From NCBI RefSeq assembly GCF_025148445.1, contig NZ_CP102270.1, forward strand, positions 620,001 to 684,000: DNA of 64,000 nt, given 5' to 3'. Made by a program: the position numbers and the translations under genes. Origin of the DNA: Eshraghiella crossota. Lineage in GTDB: Bacteria > Bacillota > Clostridia > Lachnospirales > Lachnospiraceae. Below are positions 1 through 9,682 of the stretch, in pieces. Under the pieces are notes generated by a model. The model was given only the letters and a program-made list of their open reading frames with translations, searched no databases and was not told the origin of the DNA. Each line of letters starts with the position of its first letter. Within the stretch, counting starts at the first letter, position 1.

Positions 1-601
1 GTTAGCAGGTCTTACATCCGAGGATGATTTAAAGGAAAAGACCTTTGTAAGTATTAAAAAAAGACTGCCATGGCTTATTATTCTTTTATTCCTAGGAATG
101 GCAGTATCCTCTGTTGTGGGAATGTTTGAATCGGTAGTGGCAATACTGCCGGTAGTAATATGCTTCCAGTCCCTTGTACTTGATATGGCAGGCAATGTAG
201 GAACACAGTCCCTTGCCGTAACTATCCGTGTACTTATGGATGAAAATATTGATGCGAAGAAAAAAATGGCACTTTTGTTCAAAGAGATGAAGATAGGACT
301 GCTTAATGGTGCAAGTCTTGGTCTAATGACGTTTGTCATACTTGGTTTTTATATTCACTTTTTCAAAAAGTATGTATGGATGTCCGCATTCCTTATATCA
401 GGCTGTGTGGGAATATCACTTGTGGTTGCGATGGTAATATCAAGTCTTGTGGGAACCATAATTCCTATGTTTTTCCACAAGGTTCACATTGACCCTGCGG
501 TTGCCTCAGGCCCGCTTATCACTACAATTAATGACCTTGTAGCAGTTGTGACATATTACGGACTTGCGAGACTGCTTTTAATTAATATTTTTCATATTTG
601 A
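1..601 (+). CDS. mgtE: Magnesium transporter MgtE, C-terminal membrane domain (5' end outside window)
   Basis: The frame is open from base 2 with no start, so this is the 3' end of a longer gene. The visible ~199 residues hold a cytosolic linker, then about five hydrophobic segments. The stretch GNVGTQSLAVTIR is the signature of the MgtE/SLC41 channel domain, which conducts Mg2+ across the inner membrane. In the family this domain follows an N-terminal regulatory domain and CBS pair that gate the pore by cytosolic Mg2+; those parts lie upstream of the window. The gene ends 15 bp before the MATE transporter gene, so the two may be co-transcribed. The alternative of another SLC41-like divalent-cation carrier is not excluded. 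Confidence 0.88.
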   Translation, partial: LAGLTSEDDLKEKTFVSIKKRLPWLIILLFLGMAVSSVVGMFESVVAILPVVICFQSLVLDMAGNVGTQSLAVTIRVLMDENIDAKKKMALLFKEMKIGLLNGASLGLMTFVILGFYIHFFKKYVWMSAFLISGCVGISLVVAMVISSLVGTIIPMFFHKVHIDPAVASGPLITTINDLVAVVTYYGLARLLLINIFHI

Positions 602-616
602 ATAGGACAGCAATAA

Positions 617-1996
617 ATGAGTAAGAGAAATACAAAAGAACTTGATATGTTAAACGGAAAAACGGCGGGCAAACTTATTATGTTTGCCATTCCGTTGGCA
701 TTAAGCAGTATTTTACAACAGCTTTTTAATTCAGCAGATGTTGCGGTAGTGGGAAGGTTTGCAAAGGGCAATGCAATGGCAGCAGTAGGAAGCTGTGTTG
801 CACTTGTAGGAATTTTTGTTAACCTTATTGTAGGTCTTTCCGTAGGCCCTAACGCATCCCTTGCCACCATTATCGGGCAGAAAAGAAGGGATGACATAAA
901 CGGAATGTTGCATACGATTATGACCTTTGGGGCAATACTTGGAATTGTGCTAATGGGTATCGGAATCGGAACGGCAAAAGTCATACTTGAAATATCCGGA
1001 ACCCCTGAGGGCGTTTTGCCGGAGGCTTTATTATATATAAGGATATATTTTATAAGTATACCGTTTATGGTGATTTATAATTTCGGAGCCGCCATTTTGA
1101 GAAGCTTTGGCGATACCAGAAGACCAATGTTTTACCTGATAATCACGGGTGTTGTTAATGTTGCGCTTAATCTTTTTCTTGTAATATGTTGTAAACTCGG
1201 AGTGGCAGGAGTGGCAATTGCTACCCTGATTTCCAATGTATTAAGTGCAATTCTTGTTATGGTTTACCTTTGCAGAAGAAAAGATGAGTTCAAATTCTGC
1301 TTCAGGAATATGAGAATAGAAAGTAAATATCTTAAAAATATTTTAAAAATTGGAATACCTGCGGGTGTTCAGGGCGCGATTTTTTCGATATCCAATGTAT
1401 TTATCCAGAGCGGAATCAATTCTTTCGGAGAGGATGCAATAGCAGGTTCTTCCCTGGCACTTAATTTTGAGTATTTTACTTATGACATATCCAATGCCTT
1501 TGCACAGGCTGCCGTAACTTTCATAAGCCAGAATTTCGGAGCCTGCAATATTAAAAGATGTAAAAAAATATTCTGGCAGTGTATGGCATTTGGAATATGT
1601 TTTACGGAAGTTCTTGCTGTGGTATTTATGATATGGGATGATTTTTTCGTAAGCATATACACCACAAGTTCTGCAATTGCGGCATTTGGTTTAATCAGGA
1701 TGCATCATGTATGTGCTCTTGAAGGGCTTACAGCAACCTACGAAGTAGAAAGTGCTGCCTTAAGAGGAATGGGTAAGTCATTAGGACCTGCGATAATCAC
1801 TATCCTCGGAACTGTTGTTTTCAGGATTATATGGCTTGTGACCGTATTCAGGCTTGTACCTACCTACACCATGTTGATGAATGTCTACATTGCATCATGG
1901 ATTTTTACCGGTGGAGCAATATTTATCCTGCTTGCGGTCCATATGAAAAAAATAATGTTAATTCACGGATCCGGTAAAATATCTCCTCTGAAGTGA
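617..1996 (+). CDS. MATE family multidrug efflux transporter
   Basis: 459 residues, the usual MATE length, with about twelve hydrophobic segments in two halves. The N-terminal half has the family pattern of a helix ending in a small-residue run (MFAIPLALSSILQQLFNSADVA broken here: key elements PLALSSILQQLFN and ADVAVVGRF), and both halves carry the GxGxxxx(A/S)T type turns. MATE proteins export cationic drugs or metabolites in exchange for Na+ or H+ in the cytoplasmic membrane. The substrate cannot be told from sequence. The gene starts at ATG 15 bp after the magnesium transporter and is followed by a clear intrinsic terminator at 2024. A second, distinct MATE protein lies at 21540. Confidence 0.88.
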   Translation: MSKRNTKELDMLNGKTAGKLIMFAIPLALSSILQQLFNSADVAVVGRFAKGNAMAAVGSCVALVGIFVNLIVGLSVGPNASLATIIGQKRRDDINGMLHTIMTFGAILGIVLMGIGIGTAKVILEISGTPEGVLPEALLYIRIYFISIPFMVIYNFGAAILRSFGDTRRPMFYLIITGVVNVALNLFLVICCKLGVAGVAIATLISNVLSAILVMVYLCRRKDEFKFCFRNMRIESKYLKNILKIGIPAGVQGAIFSISNVFIQSGINSFGEDAIAGSSLALNFEYFTYDISNAFAQAAVTFISQNFGACNIKRCKKIFWQCMAFGICFTEVLAVVFMIWDDFFVSIYTTSSAIAAFGLIRMHHVCALEGLTATYEVESAALRGMGKSLGPAIITILGTVVFRIIWLVTVFRLVPTYTMLMNVYIASWIFTGGAIFILLAVHMKKIMLIHGSGKISPLK

Positions 1997-2023
1997 TTTC
2001 GCAAGTTAATAATGAAGTTTAAA

Positions 2024-2047
2024 AGAGTCAGTGATGGCTCTTTTTTT
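2024..2047 (+). terminator. Intrinsic terminator after MATE gene
   Basis: A 6-bp stem (AGAGTC with GGCTCT, one G-U pair), a 6-nt loop and seven T residues lie 28 bp after the MATE stop codon. Confidence 0.7.
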
Positions 2048-2102
2048 ATGTTATGCAAAAGATGTGATTAGTAAAGTCACAGCCGGGACAAATATACTTG
2101 TC

Positions 2103-2131
2103 TTGAAAAGAATTCGGATGTATCATATTAT
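2103..2131 (+). promoter_or_regulatory. Putative sigma-A promoter for REC-HD-GYP gene
   Basis: TTGAAA and TATTAT are separated by 17 bp, 25 bp before the start codon, which has a GAGGAGAAGG Shine-Dalgarno. Read from consensus only. Confidence 0.5.
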
Positions 2132-2155
2132 ATAGGTATAGAGGAGAAGGACCTT

Positions 2156-3283
2156 ATGAAAGATAAAATATTAATCGTAGATGATACACAATTGAATAGA
2201 GAATTGTTAAAAGATATCTTATGTGAAGAATATGATATTCTGGAGGCAGAAAATGGCAGGGAGGCTTTGGACATTGTACGTCATGAGATGACCAATATTG
2301 CCGCAATACTTCTTGATCTTGTTATGCCTGTAATGGATGGGTTTACATTTATTGAGGAATTACAGAAAATTAATATAATGGACAAGGTTCCTATTCTGGT
2401 AATAAGCGGTGAAAAGAGCGTTCAGAATGAAAAGAAATGTTTTGATTATGGCGTATCAGATTTTATTGGCCGTCCTTTTAATTCCGTACTTGTAACAAAG
2501 CGTGTGCAGAATGTGGTTAATCATTATGCTTACAAAAACGAACTTGAAGAAAAAGTTAAAGAACAGACCTCTATTTTAAGAAAGGCATACAACACTTTAA
2601 AGATACAGGCTGAAAAATTGCAGAAAAGAAATCAGGAAATAATAGATATGCTTGGAAATATTGTTGAATACCGTAATCTGGAAAGCGGTGAACATATCCA
2701 GCGTGTCAAGGGTTACACAAAGATTCTCGCAAAAAAGTTCAGTATACAATATCCGGAATACAATCTCGACCAAGATACGGTAGCAACCATCGTTGACATA
2801 AGTGCATTGCATGACATAGGTAAAATTGCAATCCCTGACAGTATTTTATTAAAACCGGGAAAACTTACCAAAGATGAATTTGAATGTATGAAATCCCATA
2901 CTATAAGAGGATGTGAAATACTTGAGAAAATGGGTAAGGACTGGGAGCCTAAGTTCAAAAAAATCAGTATGGAGATAGTGAGATACCATCACGAACGTTA
3001 TGACGGGAAAGGCTATCCTGACGGACTTAAAGGTGAGGACATCCCTGTTTCGGCACAGATTGTCTCTCTTGCTGACGTATATGATGCCCTTGTCAGCGAG
3101 CGCTGCTACAAGAGTGCATACTCAAAGGATCAGGCATTCAATATGATTGTAGGTGGGGAATGCGGCGCTTTTTCACCTAAGCTTATTGAAGTGTTCCGTG
3201 AAGTGAGAAATGATTTTGAAAATTTTGCAGATAATCCTATTAAAAAGAAAGGTAAAGCTGCTATTCCAAAGGAGAATTGTTAA
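2156..3283 (+). CDS. Response regulator with HD-GYP phosphodiesterase domain
   Basis: 375 residues. The N-terminal receiver domain (about 1-120) has the acidic pair D9-D10, the phospho-acceptor Asp54 in LLDLVMPVMDG and a conserved late Lys-like region. A charged coiled coil (about 125-165) leads into an HD-GYP domain (about 165-360) with the metal-binding HD pair near residues 219-220 (ALHDIGKIAIPD) and the HHERYDGKGYPDGL motif near 278-291. HD-GYP proteins hydrolyse cyclic di-GMP to pGpG and GMP. The HHExxDGxGYP motif is intact, so an active enzyme is expected. No kinase gene is adjacent. The stop is directly followed by the nitroreductase start, so the two share a transcript. Confidence 0.9.
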   Translation: MKDKILIVDDTQLNRELLKDILCEEYDILEAENGREALDIVRHEMTNIAAILLDLVMPVMDGFTFIEELQKINIMDKVPILVISGEKSVQNEKKCFDYGVSDFIGRPFNSVLVTKRVQNVVNHYAYKNELEEKVKEQTSILRKAYNTLKIQAEKLQKRNQEIIDMLGNIVEYRNLESGEHIQRVKGYTKILAKKFSIQYPEYNLDQDTVATIVDISALHDIGKIAIPDSILLKPGKLTKDEFECMKSHTIRGCEILEKMGKDWEPKFKKISMEIVRYHHERYDGKGYPDGLKGEDIPVSAQIVSLADVYDALVSERCYKSAYSKDQAFNMIVGGECGAFSPKLIEVFREVRNDFENFADNPIKKKGKAAIPKENC

Positions 3284-3808
3284 ATGAATGACACATTAAA
3301 AGTATTGGAAACGAGAAGAAGCTGCAGAAATTTTGACCCTGCAAAACCGGTATCGGACGAGGCAGTTCAGGCAATTGTCAAAGCGGGAACATACGCTCCT
3401 ACAGGCAGAGGCCTACAAAGCCCTATCATCATCGCAGTATCCAACAAAAAATTGCGTGACGAGATATCGGCGGAAAATGCAAGAATCATGGGAGTTGATT
3501 GCGACCCATTTTACGGAGCACCCGTGATTCTCATAGTGCTTGCCGATAAAGACATTCCAACCTACATATATGACGGTACACTTGTTATGGGAAATCTTCT
3601 TAATGCAGCTGAAAGCCTTGGAATCAACAGTATATGGATTCATAGGGCAAAGGAAGAATTTGAATCCGGGTTCGGTAAAAATATTCTTAAAAAACTTGGC
3701 ATTGAGGGCAACTACGAGGGTATCGGACACTGTGCAATCGGATACGCAGCCGAACCTGTAAATGCACCTGCCCCACGAAAAGAAAATTATGTTTATTATG
3801 TAAAATAG
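3284..3808 (+). CDS. Nitroreductase family protein
   Basis: 174 residues, short for the FMN-binding nitroreductase fold but typical of the compact Clostridia group. The start RRSCRNFDPAKPVSDE, the PTGRGLQSP segment and the C-terminal IGHCAIGYAAE match the family's FMN-phosphate and flavin-contact regions. Such enzymes reduce nitro compounds, quinones or unsaturated bonds with NAD(P)H in the cytosol; the physiological substrate is unknown. The ATG follows the TAA of the HD-GYP gene with no gap, and GGAG lies inside the end of that gene, which indicates translational coupling. Confidence 0.87.
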   Translation: MNDTLKVLETRRSCRNFDPAKPVSDEAVQAIVKAGTYAPTGRGLQSPIIIAVSNKKLRDEISAENARIMGVDCDPFYGAPVILIVLADKDIPTYIYDGTLVMGNLLNAAESLGINSIWIHRAKEEFESGFGKNILKKLGIEGNYEGIGHCAIGYAAEPVNAPAPRKENYVYYVK

Positions 3809-3881
3809 ACGGGGAATAACAGAAGTAATTATACAATGATGTTTTACGATACAACACCGGAAATCCAAGTAATATTTTTTC

Positions 3882-3910
3882 TTGTTTTTAATACGCCAAA
3901 GGAATATACT
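3882..3910 (+). promoter_or_regulatory. Putative sigma-A promoter for aminotransferase pair
   Basis: TTGTTT and TATACT are spaced by 17 bp, 33 bp before the start of the first aminotransferase gene. The Shine-Dalgarno is TGGAGG, 10 nt from the ATG. Confidence 0.5.
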
Positions 3911-3942
3911 AATGTACTAGAGATAGTCTGGAGGTAGTAACA

Positions 3943-5136
3943 ATGATTGCAGATAAAATGGTTAATCTGGTTAATAACAGCTCAGTAATCAGGGCAATGT
4001 TTGAGGAAGGAAGAAGACTTGCGGGAATATATGGGGCAGATAAGGTATATGATTTCAGTCTGGGTAATCCTAATGTTCCTGCACCCAAGGAAGTTAATAA
4101 GGCAATACATGATATAATTAATGAAGAAGATTCCGTATTTGTCCACGGATATATGAGCAATTCAGGATATGAAGATGTAAGAGAGGCCATAGCAGACTCT
4201 CTTAACAGAAGATTTGGGACACATTTTTCTTTTAACAATATAATAATGACGGTAGGTGCAGCAGGTGGTATCAACTCATTCTTTAAGGCGTTTGTCAACC
4301 CCGGAGATGAGATAATTGCTTTTGCACCTTATTTTGGTGAATACAGGGCTTATGCGGCTAATGTGGATGCAGAACTTGTTGTAATTCCACCTGATACGGA
4401 TACTTTCCAGCCTGACCTTGCGGCTTTTGAAAAAGCAATCACACCTAAGACTAAAGTTGTAATTGTTAATACACCTAATAACCCTACAGGTGTTGTATAC
4501 AGTGAAAAGACAATTACCGAAATGGCAGATATTTTAAGAAAAAAACAGAAGGAATACGGAACAGTCATCGCTCTTTTTTCTGATGAACCATACCGTGAAC
4601 TTGCTTATGACGGCGTGAAGGTTCCATATCTTACCAAATATTATGAGAATACGGTTGTAGGATATTCTTATAGTAAATCATTATCTCTTCCGGGAGAAAG
4701 AATAGGATATCTTGTTATTCCCGATGAATTTGATGACAGTGCTAAAGTAATTACAGCCTGCAATGTAGCAACAAGAGTATTAGGATTTGTTAATGCACCA
4801 TCTCTTATGCAGAGAGTAATTTTAAGATGTGTTGACGTGGATGTAAGCAGCAACATTGCAGTATATAACAGAAACAGGGAGACTTTGTATAAAGGACTTC
4901 GTGACCTTGGGTTTGAATGTATTAAGCCTGAGGGTGCGTTTTATATGTTTGTAAAGACACCTATAGATGATGTGGAATTCAGTAATATGGCTAAGAAATA
5001 TAACATACTTGTGGTTCCGGGAAGTTCCTTTGCATGTAAAGGCTTCGTAAGAATCGCATATTGCGTATCTTACGATACTGTGGTCAATTCGTTGCCTGAA
5101 TTTAAGAAACTCGCAGAAGAATTAAAACTAATATAA
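3943..5136 (+). CDS. PLP-dependent class I/II aminotransferase (aspartate-type)
   Basis: 397 residues. The fold type I landmarks are in order: SLGNPNVPAP near the N-terminus, VGAAGGI (phosphate-cup loop), VNTPNNPTGVVYS, the DEPYREL strand and the PLP lysine in SYSKSLSLPGERIGY. The class includes aspartate, alanine and aromatic aminotransferases, and sequence alone does not decide the amino acid. The gene is immediately upstream of a HisC-like enzyme (13 bp gap), so both probably share one transcript and a role in amino acid synthesis. A putative promoter is at 3882. Confidence 0.88.
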   Translation: MIADKMVNLVNNSSVIRAMFEEGRRLAGIYGADKVYDFSLGNPNVPAPKEVNKAIHDIINEEDSVFVHGYMSNSGYEDVREAIADSLNRRFGTHFSFNNIIMTVGAAGGINSFFKAFVNPGDEIIAFAPYFGEYRAYAANVDAELVVIPPDTDTFQPDLAAFEKAITPKTKVVIVNTPNNPTGVVYSEKTITEMADILRKKQKEYGTVIALFSDEPYRELAYDGVKVPYLTKYYENTVVGYSYSKSLSLPGERIGYLVIPDEFDDSAKVITACNVATRVLGFVNAPSLMQRVILRCVDVDVSSNIAVYNRNRETLYKGLRDLGFECIKPEGAFYMFVKTPIDDVEFSNMAKKYNILVVPGSSFACKGFVRIAYCVSYDTVVNSLPEFKKLAEELKLI

Positions 5137-5149
5137 GAGGAATCCGATA

Positions 5150-6211
5150 ATGAGAGAATGGGAAAAAAATATACGAAAAGTCGAACCTTATGTTCCCGGA
5201 GAACAGCCTAAGGATAAGGATATTATTAAATTAAATACCAACGAGAATCCCTATCCTCCGGCACCACATGTAAAAGAAGTTCTTGAAAGCATCAGAACGG
5301 AGGATTTCAGAAAATATCCTGATCCTGCGGCAGATATGTTAATATCAGCCATATCAGAAAATTACGGTGTTGATAAAAATATGATTTTTACCGGTGTGGG
5401 ATCTGATGATGTACTGTCAATGATATTCCTGACATTTTTTAATTCGGACCGTCCTGTGCTTTTTCCGGATATAACATATTCTTTTTACAGCGTATGGGCA
5501 GATGTTTACAGAATTAAATATGAGACACCGCTACTTGATGAGAATTTCAATATAAGGGCAGAAGATTACTATAAGCCTAACGGTGGTGTGGTTATCGCTA
5601 ATCCGAATGCACCTACGGGAATATACAGAAATCTGGATTTTATAAAGGATATTCTTGAACATAACCGTGATGTAATTGTTGTTGTGGATGAAGCATATAT
5701 TGATTTTGCGGGACAGTCAGCGGTATCACTTCTTAAAGATTATGATAATCTTATAGTAGTGCAGACTTTTTCAAAATCCAAATCATTGGCAGGTATGAGA
5801 ATAGGTATGGCATTTGCTAATTCTGAACTTATAAAGGCACTTAATGACGTAAAGTATTCCGTAAATTCTTACACTATGAATATGCCGTCAATACTCCTTG
5901 GAACTGCCGCGGCAGAAAGTATGGATTATTATAATATAACAACAGAGAAAATTATTGAGACAAGAAAACGTTCAGCCGGAAGACTTAAAGCATTGGGTTT
6001 TGAGTGCCTTGAATCCGGATCTAACTTTATTTTTGCAAGACATGGCAGGGTAAAAGGAACTGATATATATGATTTCCTCAGGAAAAATAAAGTGTTCGTA
6101 AGGCATTTTAATGCTCCCCGTATTGATGATTTCTTAAGAATTTCCATAGGTACCGATGCAGAAATGGACAGATTGTTTGAGTTGCTTGAAGGGTATCTTG
6201 CAAATTTATAA
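5150..6211 (+). CDS. hisC: Histidinol-phosphate aminotransferase
   Basis: 353 residues, the usual HisC length. It has LNTNENPYPPAP at the N-terminus, NPNAPTGIYRN, VVDEAYIDFA, and the PLP lysine in TFSKSKSLAGMRIG. The C-terminal NKVFVRHFN...LRISIGT pattern is the phosphate-recognition signature of HisC. It converts imidazole acetol phosphate to histidinol phosphate using glutamate. No other his gene is beside it, so a second role, for example with aromatic amino acids, or a paralogous phosphoserine-type substrate (CobD-like), remains possible. It follows another aminotransferase by 13 bp with the Shine-Dalgarno AGAGGAA. Confidence 0.85.
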   Translation: MREWEKNIRKVEPYVPGEQPKDKDIIKLNTNENPYPPAPHVKEVLESIRTEDFRKYPDPAADMLISAISENYGVDKNMIFTGVGSDDVLSMIFLTFFNSDRPVLFPDITYSFYSVWADVYRIKYETPLLDENFNIRAEDYYKPNGGVVIANPNAPTGIYRNLDFIKDILEHNRDVIVVVDEAYIDFAGQSAVSLLKDYDNLIVVQTFSKSKSLAGMRIGMAFANSELIKALNDVKYSVNSYTMNMPSILLGTAAAESMDYYNITTEKIIETRKRSAGRLKALGFECLESGSNFIFARHGRVKGTDIYDFLRKNKVFVRHFNAPRIDDFLRISIGTDAEMDRLFELLEGYLANL

Positions 6212-6301
6212 AAAATTAATAATATATTATATATTTTTAATGGCTTTTTGAAAGCAATACATATATGATTATTATCATATAAATATGCGAGGTGGCAGAC
6301 A

Positions 6302-6712
6302 ATGTCAGGTAGATTCAGAGACAAGATGGCTAATTTTATGGCAGGAAGATACGGAATGGATGAGTTTGGAAAGTTCATTAATATATTACTTTTTGTAATG
6401 ATTATTGTATCTTTTTTTGTAAGATTTTTATTCCTTCCGACGTTACTGCTTCTGATATACAGTTATTTCAGAATTTTATCAAGAAATTATCCGGCAAGAA
6501 ACAGAGAGAACCAGTGGTACCTTAATGCAACGAGAATGTTCAGAAAGAACAGAAGCAGCTATGGTAACGATGCGGGTACGAGACAGAGAGATACGGCACA
6601 CAGGATATTTAAGTGCCCTAACTGCAGTCAGAAGATAAGAGTACCTAAGGGCAAGGGTAAGATATGTATAAGATGTCCGAAATGCCGTATAGAATTTATT
6701 AAGAGAACATAA
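6302..6712 (+). CDS. Small membrane protein with C-terminal zinc ribbon
   Basis: 136 residues with no family I can name. Residues about 20-55 form one or two membrane-spanning segments (INILLFVMIIVSFFVRFLFL and the following LLLIYSYF). The C-terminus has two CxxC knuckles, CPNCSQKIRVP and CIRCPKCRIEF, which form a zinc-ribbon of the zinc-ribbon_5/DUF type. The Shine-Dalgarno GAGGTGG is 6 nt from the ATG. It is followed at 14 bp by a DUF5685 protein and then a J-domain protein; this three-gene neighbourhood suggests a shared, probably envelope- or folding-related, role, which is inference. Confidence 0.75.
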   Translation: MSGRFRDKMANFMAGRYGMDEFGKFINILLFVMIIVSFFVRFLFLPTLLLLIYSYFRILSRNYPARNRENQWYLNATRMFRKNRSSYGNDAGTRQRDTAHRIFKCPNCSQKIRVPKGKGKICIRCPKCRIEFIKRT

Positions 6713-6725
6713 GTCAGGGTGCGAT

Positions 6726-7568
6726 ATGTTTGGATATATTGTTATTCACAAGGATGAACTTAAGGTTAAGGATTACAACAGATATAACAGCTTTTATTGT
6801 GGTGTCTGCAGAAGTCTTAGGAATAATTATGGATTACCGGGTCAGATAACACTTAATTATGATATGACATTTCTTGCAATACTTTTATCGGGACTTTATG
6901 AAGATGATACTAAGACAGTTATGCGTCATTGTGTCATGCATCATGTTAAGAAGCATGGTGAAATCAGTAACGAATATACAGATTATGCGGCGGCAATGAA
7001 TATATTGCTATCGTATTATAAGCTTAAGGATAACTGGGATGACGATAGGAGCCTTAAGTCCAATATCTGTGCCGGTCTTCTTAAGAAAGCATTTAAGAAG
7101 GCTGCCTCAAAGTTTCCAAAACAGGCCGGGATAATAGAAGATTATATAAGTGGACAGAGTGAATGTGAAAAGTCCCATGAAAATAATATAGATACAGTTT
7201 CTTCATATACCGGTAAGATGCTTGGCGGTATTTTTGCAATGAAAGATGATATCTGGAAAGAAGATCTTTACAGGATGGGATTTTTCCTTGGCAAATATAT
7301 CTACATAATGGATGCTTTTGATGATATTGATAAAGACATTAAGAATGAAAGCTATAATCCGTTGATACCAAGACGGAATGATGGCGATTTTAATGAGTAT
7401 TGTAAAAATATTTTAACCATAACTGCGGCAGAGTCTGCAAGAGCATTTGAATGTCTGCCGATTATTGATAATATTGATATTTTGAGAAATATTATGTATG
7501 CTGGTATATGGACTAAATATAACATAATAATACAGAAACGGGATAAAGATCCTGACAGAGAGGTATAG
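6726..7568 (+). CDS. DUF5685 family protein
   Basis: 280 residues. The N-terminus [18 protein letters not shown] and the [10 protein letters not shown] motif are typical of DUF5685, an uncharacterised Firmicutes family that begins with a near-invariant MFGY and has conserved cysteines (CGVC, later MRHCVMHH) that could bind a metal. The rest is predicted to be mostly alpha-helical, and no signal peptide or membrane segment is seen. It lies between a zinc-ribbon membrane protein and a J-domain protein, with a 1-bp gap to the latter, so the three are one operon. The function is unknown. Confidence 0.82.
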   Translation: MFGYIVIHKDELKVKDYNRYNSFYCGVCRSLRNNYGLPGQITLNYDMTFLAILLSGLYEDDTKTVMRHCVMHHVKKHGEISNEYTDYAAAMNILLSYYKLKDNWDDDRSLKSNICAGLLKKAFKKAASKFPKQAGIIEDYISGQSECEKSHENNIDTVSSYTGKMLGGIFAMKDDIWKEDLYRMGFFLGKYIYIMDAFDDIDKDIKNESYNPLIPRRNDGDFNEYCKNILTITAAESARAFECLPIIDNIDILRNIMYAGIWTKYNIIIQKRDKDPDREV

Positions 7569-7569
7569 A

Positions 7570-8214
7570 ATGACAGATCCGTATTCAGTGCTTGGCATAT
7601 CAAGAGGTGCAAGTACAGAAGAAATTAAGAAAGCATATAGACAGCTAAGCAGAAAGTATCATCCCGATGCCAATGTTAATAACCCTAATAAGGCTCAGGC
7701 AGAGGAGAAATTTAAGCAGATACAGGAAGCTTATAATCAGATAATCCATGAGAAAGAAAATGGTGGATCTTATTATGGCAGTTACAGTGGAAGCTACGGA
7801 GGAAGCTATGGTTCAGGTAACAGTTATAACAGTTATAACAGTTATAGCAGTTCCGAGGATCAGAGAATAGTTGCGGCAGCTAATCTTGTAAGAAACAGAC
7901 AGTTCAGGGAAGCAATAATTGTACTTGAGGGTATGACGGAAAGAAGTGCCAGATGGTATTATGTGCATGCCTACGCAAGTGCCGGAGTCGGCAATATGAT
8001 AGTTGCACAAGAGGATGCAAGGACTGCGGTACAGATGGAACCGGGCAATCAGGAATATATTAACCTTCTTAACCAGCTCCAGAATACAGGCGGCTGGTAT
8101 ACGGGAGCAGGAGCCGGATACGGACAGGACAGTGCCGGAGCGGGCAGCTGTTGTACACAGATGCTTTGCCTTAATCTTTTATGCAACTGCTGTTGTTGCG
8201 GCGGAGGATTCTAA
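7570..8214 (+). CDS. J-domain protein with TPR-like middle and cysteine-rich tail
   Basis: 214 residues. Residues 1-65 form a J domain with the HPD motif intact ([10 protein letters not shown]), which stimulates DnaK ATPase. A Gly/Ser/Tyr-rich linker (about 68-95) with short repeats follows, then helices that look like a TPR-type scaffold (about 97-165). The protein ends in an unusual cysteine cluster, [17 protein letters not shown], about ten cysteines in the last 22 residues, which could bind metal or be acylated; that is speculation. It lacks the zinc fingers and client domain of true DnaJ, so it is a specialised co-chaperone. It is last in the 6302-8214 operon and is followed by a strong terminator. 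Confidence 0.85.
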   Translation: MTDPYSVLGISRGASTEEIKKAYRQLSRKYHPDANVNNPNKAQAEEKFKQIQEAYNQIIHEKENGGSYYGSYSGSYGGSYGSGNSYNSYNSYSSSEDQRIVAAANLVRNRQFREAIIVLEGMTERSARWYYVHAYASAGVGNMIVAQEDARTAVQMEPGNQEYINLLNQLQNTGGWYTGAGAGYGQDSAGAGSCCTQMLCLNLLCNCCCCGGGF

Positions 8215-8290
8215 GAGTCAGTGATTAGAGCCGGAATCTGACATAATGTGCTTCACTTCCGGCAGCATAATGTAATTTATAGAGAAAATA

Positions 8291-8324
8291 AGACAGCAGA
8301 TTTCGTAATTTGGTGTCTTTTTTT
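8291..8324 (+). terminator. Intrinsic terminator
   Basis: A 12-bp stem (8291-8302 with 8307-8318, one mismatch) closes a TCGT loop and is followed by seven T residues. It ends the zinc-ribbon / DUF5685 / J-domain operon. Confidence 0.8.
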
Positions 8325-8408
8325 GCGATAAATAGTGCTTGCAATAAATTACTGACATATATAAAATCATTGTAGAAAAAGATACTCAATGGATATAAGA
8401 GGCTTGAA

Positions 8409-9680
8409 ATGGTTAAAGAAACAGATTACATATATAACATACCTAAATTTTCAAAGAAATCGTCCCTTGCCAATACCAGGATAATGCTTGACAGAATAGG
8501 ATTTGATGAAAACAGTAAGAAAATAATACATGTTGCAGGAACTAACGGTAAGGGCTCGGTATGTGCCTATCTTGCGGGGATATTAGGTAAGGCCGGTAAG
8601 AAAACCGGACTTTTTACGTCACCGCATCTTGTCAGAATCAATGAGAGAATCGTAATTAACGGAGAAGAAGTTACAGACAGCGTATTTGAGGATTCTTTTA
8701 AAAGGATTAAGAAAATATCCGAGGATATGGTAAGGGACGGCTTTGACCATCCATCTTTTTTTGAATTTCTTTTCGGAATGGCAATGGATATTTTCAAGAA
8801 CAGTGATACAGAGTATATTATTCTTGAGACGGGACTGGGGGGAAGACTTGATGCAACCAATGTGATAACACATCCTGTAATGACAGTCCTTACGTCAATA
8901 AGTCTTGACCATACTGAAATACTGGGAGATACCTACGAAAAAATAGCTATGGAAAAGGCCGGCATAATTAAAGAAGGTGTGCCTGTTTTATTTATAAACA
9001 GAAGAAAAGATGTAACGGATGTATTTATGGAAAAGGCCAGGGAAAAAAATGCACCGGTGACCATAATAGAACCGGATGATATTAAAGATATTGTAATTAA
9101 AGATAAAAATATTGATTTTTGTCTTCATAATAAGTATTATGATAATGAGATTTTTTCAGTACAGACTAAGGCAGAATATCAGGCTGAAAATGCTTCCCTT
9201 GCGGCAACGGCGGCAGCAATGCTTTCCATAGACCGCACCTCTGTAAAAGAAGGGCTTTCAAGCGTTGTGTGGATTGGCAGGATGCAGCGGATGGATGATG
9301 GTCTTGTGGTCGACGGCGGACATAATGATGACGGTATAGAACATTTTCTTGCCTCGGTCCGTAAAGACGGATGGAAAGGCAGACGAATCCTGCTTTTCTC
9401 AGCAGTTAAGGACAAACATTACGCCGGCATGATTGATAAAATCTGTACGTCCGGGCTTTTCCGGGTGATAGTAACGGGAGTTCTTAATGACAAAAGAGGT
9501 ATAGACACAGATACATTAAAAAAAGTGTTTGATAAGTATGACTGTGTTGATGTAATCCATTGTGCCAATATTCCCGATGCATACAGAAAATTAATGGAAT
9601 TATCCGATGAAAACACAATGAAATACGCTGTAGGTTCTTTATACCTTGCAGGTGAAATTTTGAACATAGAATGGAGATAA
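8409..9680 (+). CDS. folC: Bifunctional folylpolyglutamate synthase / dihydrofolate synthase
   Basis: 423 residues. The P-loop HVAGTNGKGSVCAYLA, the TSPHLVRINERI loop, the ETGLGGRLDATN motif and the Mur-ligase C-terminal domain (DGGHNDDGIEHF) are all present. FolC adds glutamates to folates and, in many bacteria, joins dihydropteroate to glutamate. It acts in the cytosol in one-carbon metabolism, the same pathway as the metF-metH genes at 59-63 kb, although they are not linked. The start has AAGAGG upstream. A 46-aa ORF begins 2 bp after the stop. Confidence 0.92.
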   Translation: MVKETDYIYNIPKFSKKSSLANTRIMLDRIGFDENSKKIIHVAGTNGKGSVCAYLAGILGKAGKKTGLFTSPHLVRINERIVINGEEVTDSVFEDSFKRIKKISEDMVRDGFDHPSFFEFLFGMAMDIFKNSDTEYIILETGLGGRLDATNVITHPVMTVLTSISLDHTEILGDTYEKIAMEKAGIIKEGVPVLFINRRKDVTDVFMEKAREKNAPVTIIEPDDIKDIVIKDKNIDFCLHNKYYDNEIFSVQTKAEYQAENASLAATAAAMLSIDRTSVKEGLSSVVWIGRMQRMDDGLVVDGGHNDDGIEHFLASVRKDGWKGRRILLFSAVKDKHYAGMIDKICTSGLFRVIVTGVLNDKRGIDTDTLKKVFDKYDCVDVIHCANIPDAYRKLMELSDENTMKYAVGSLYLAGEILNIEWR

Positions 9681-9682
9681 GT

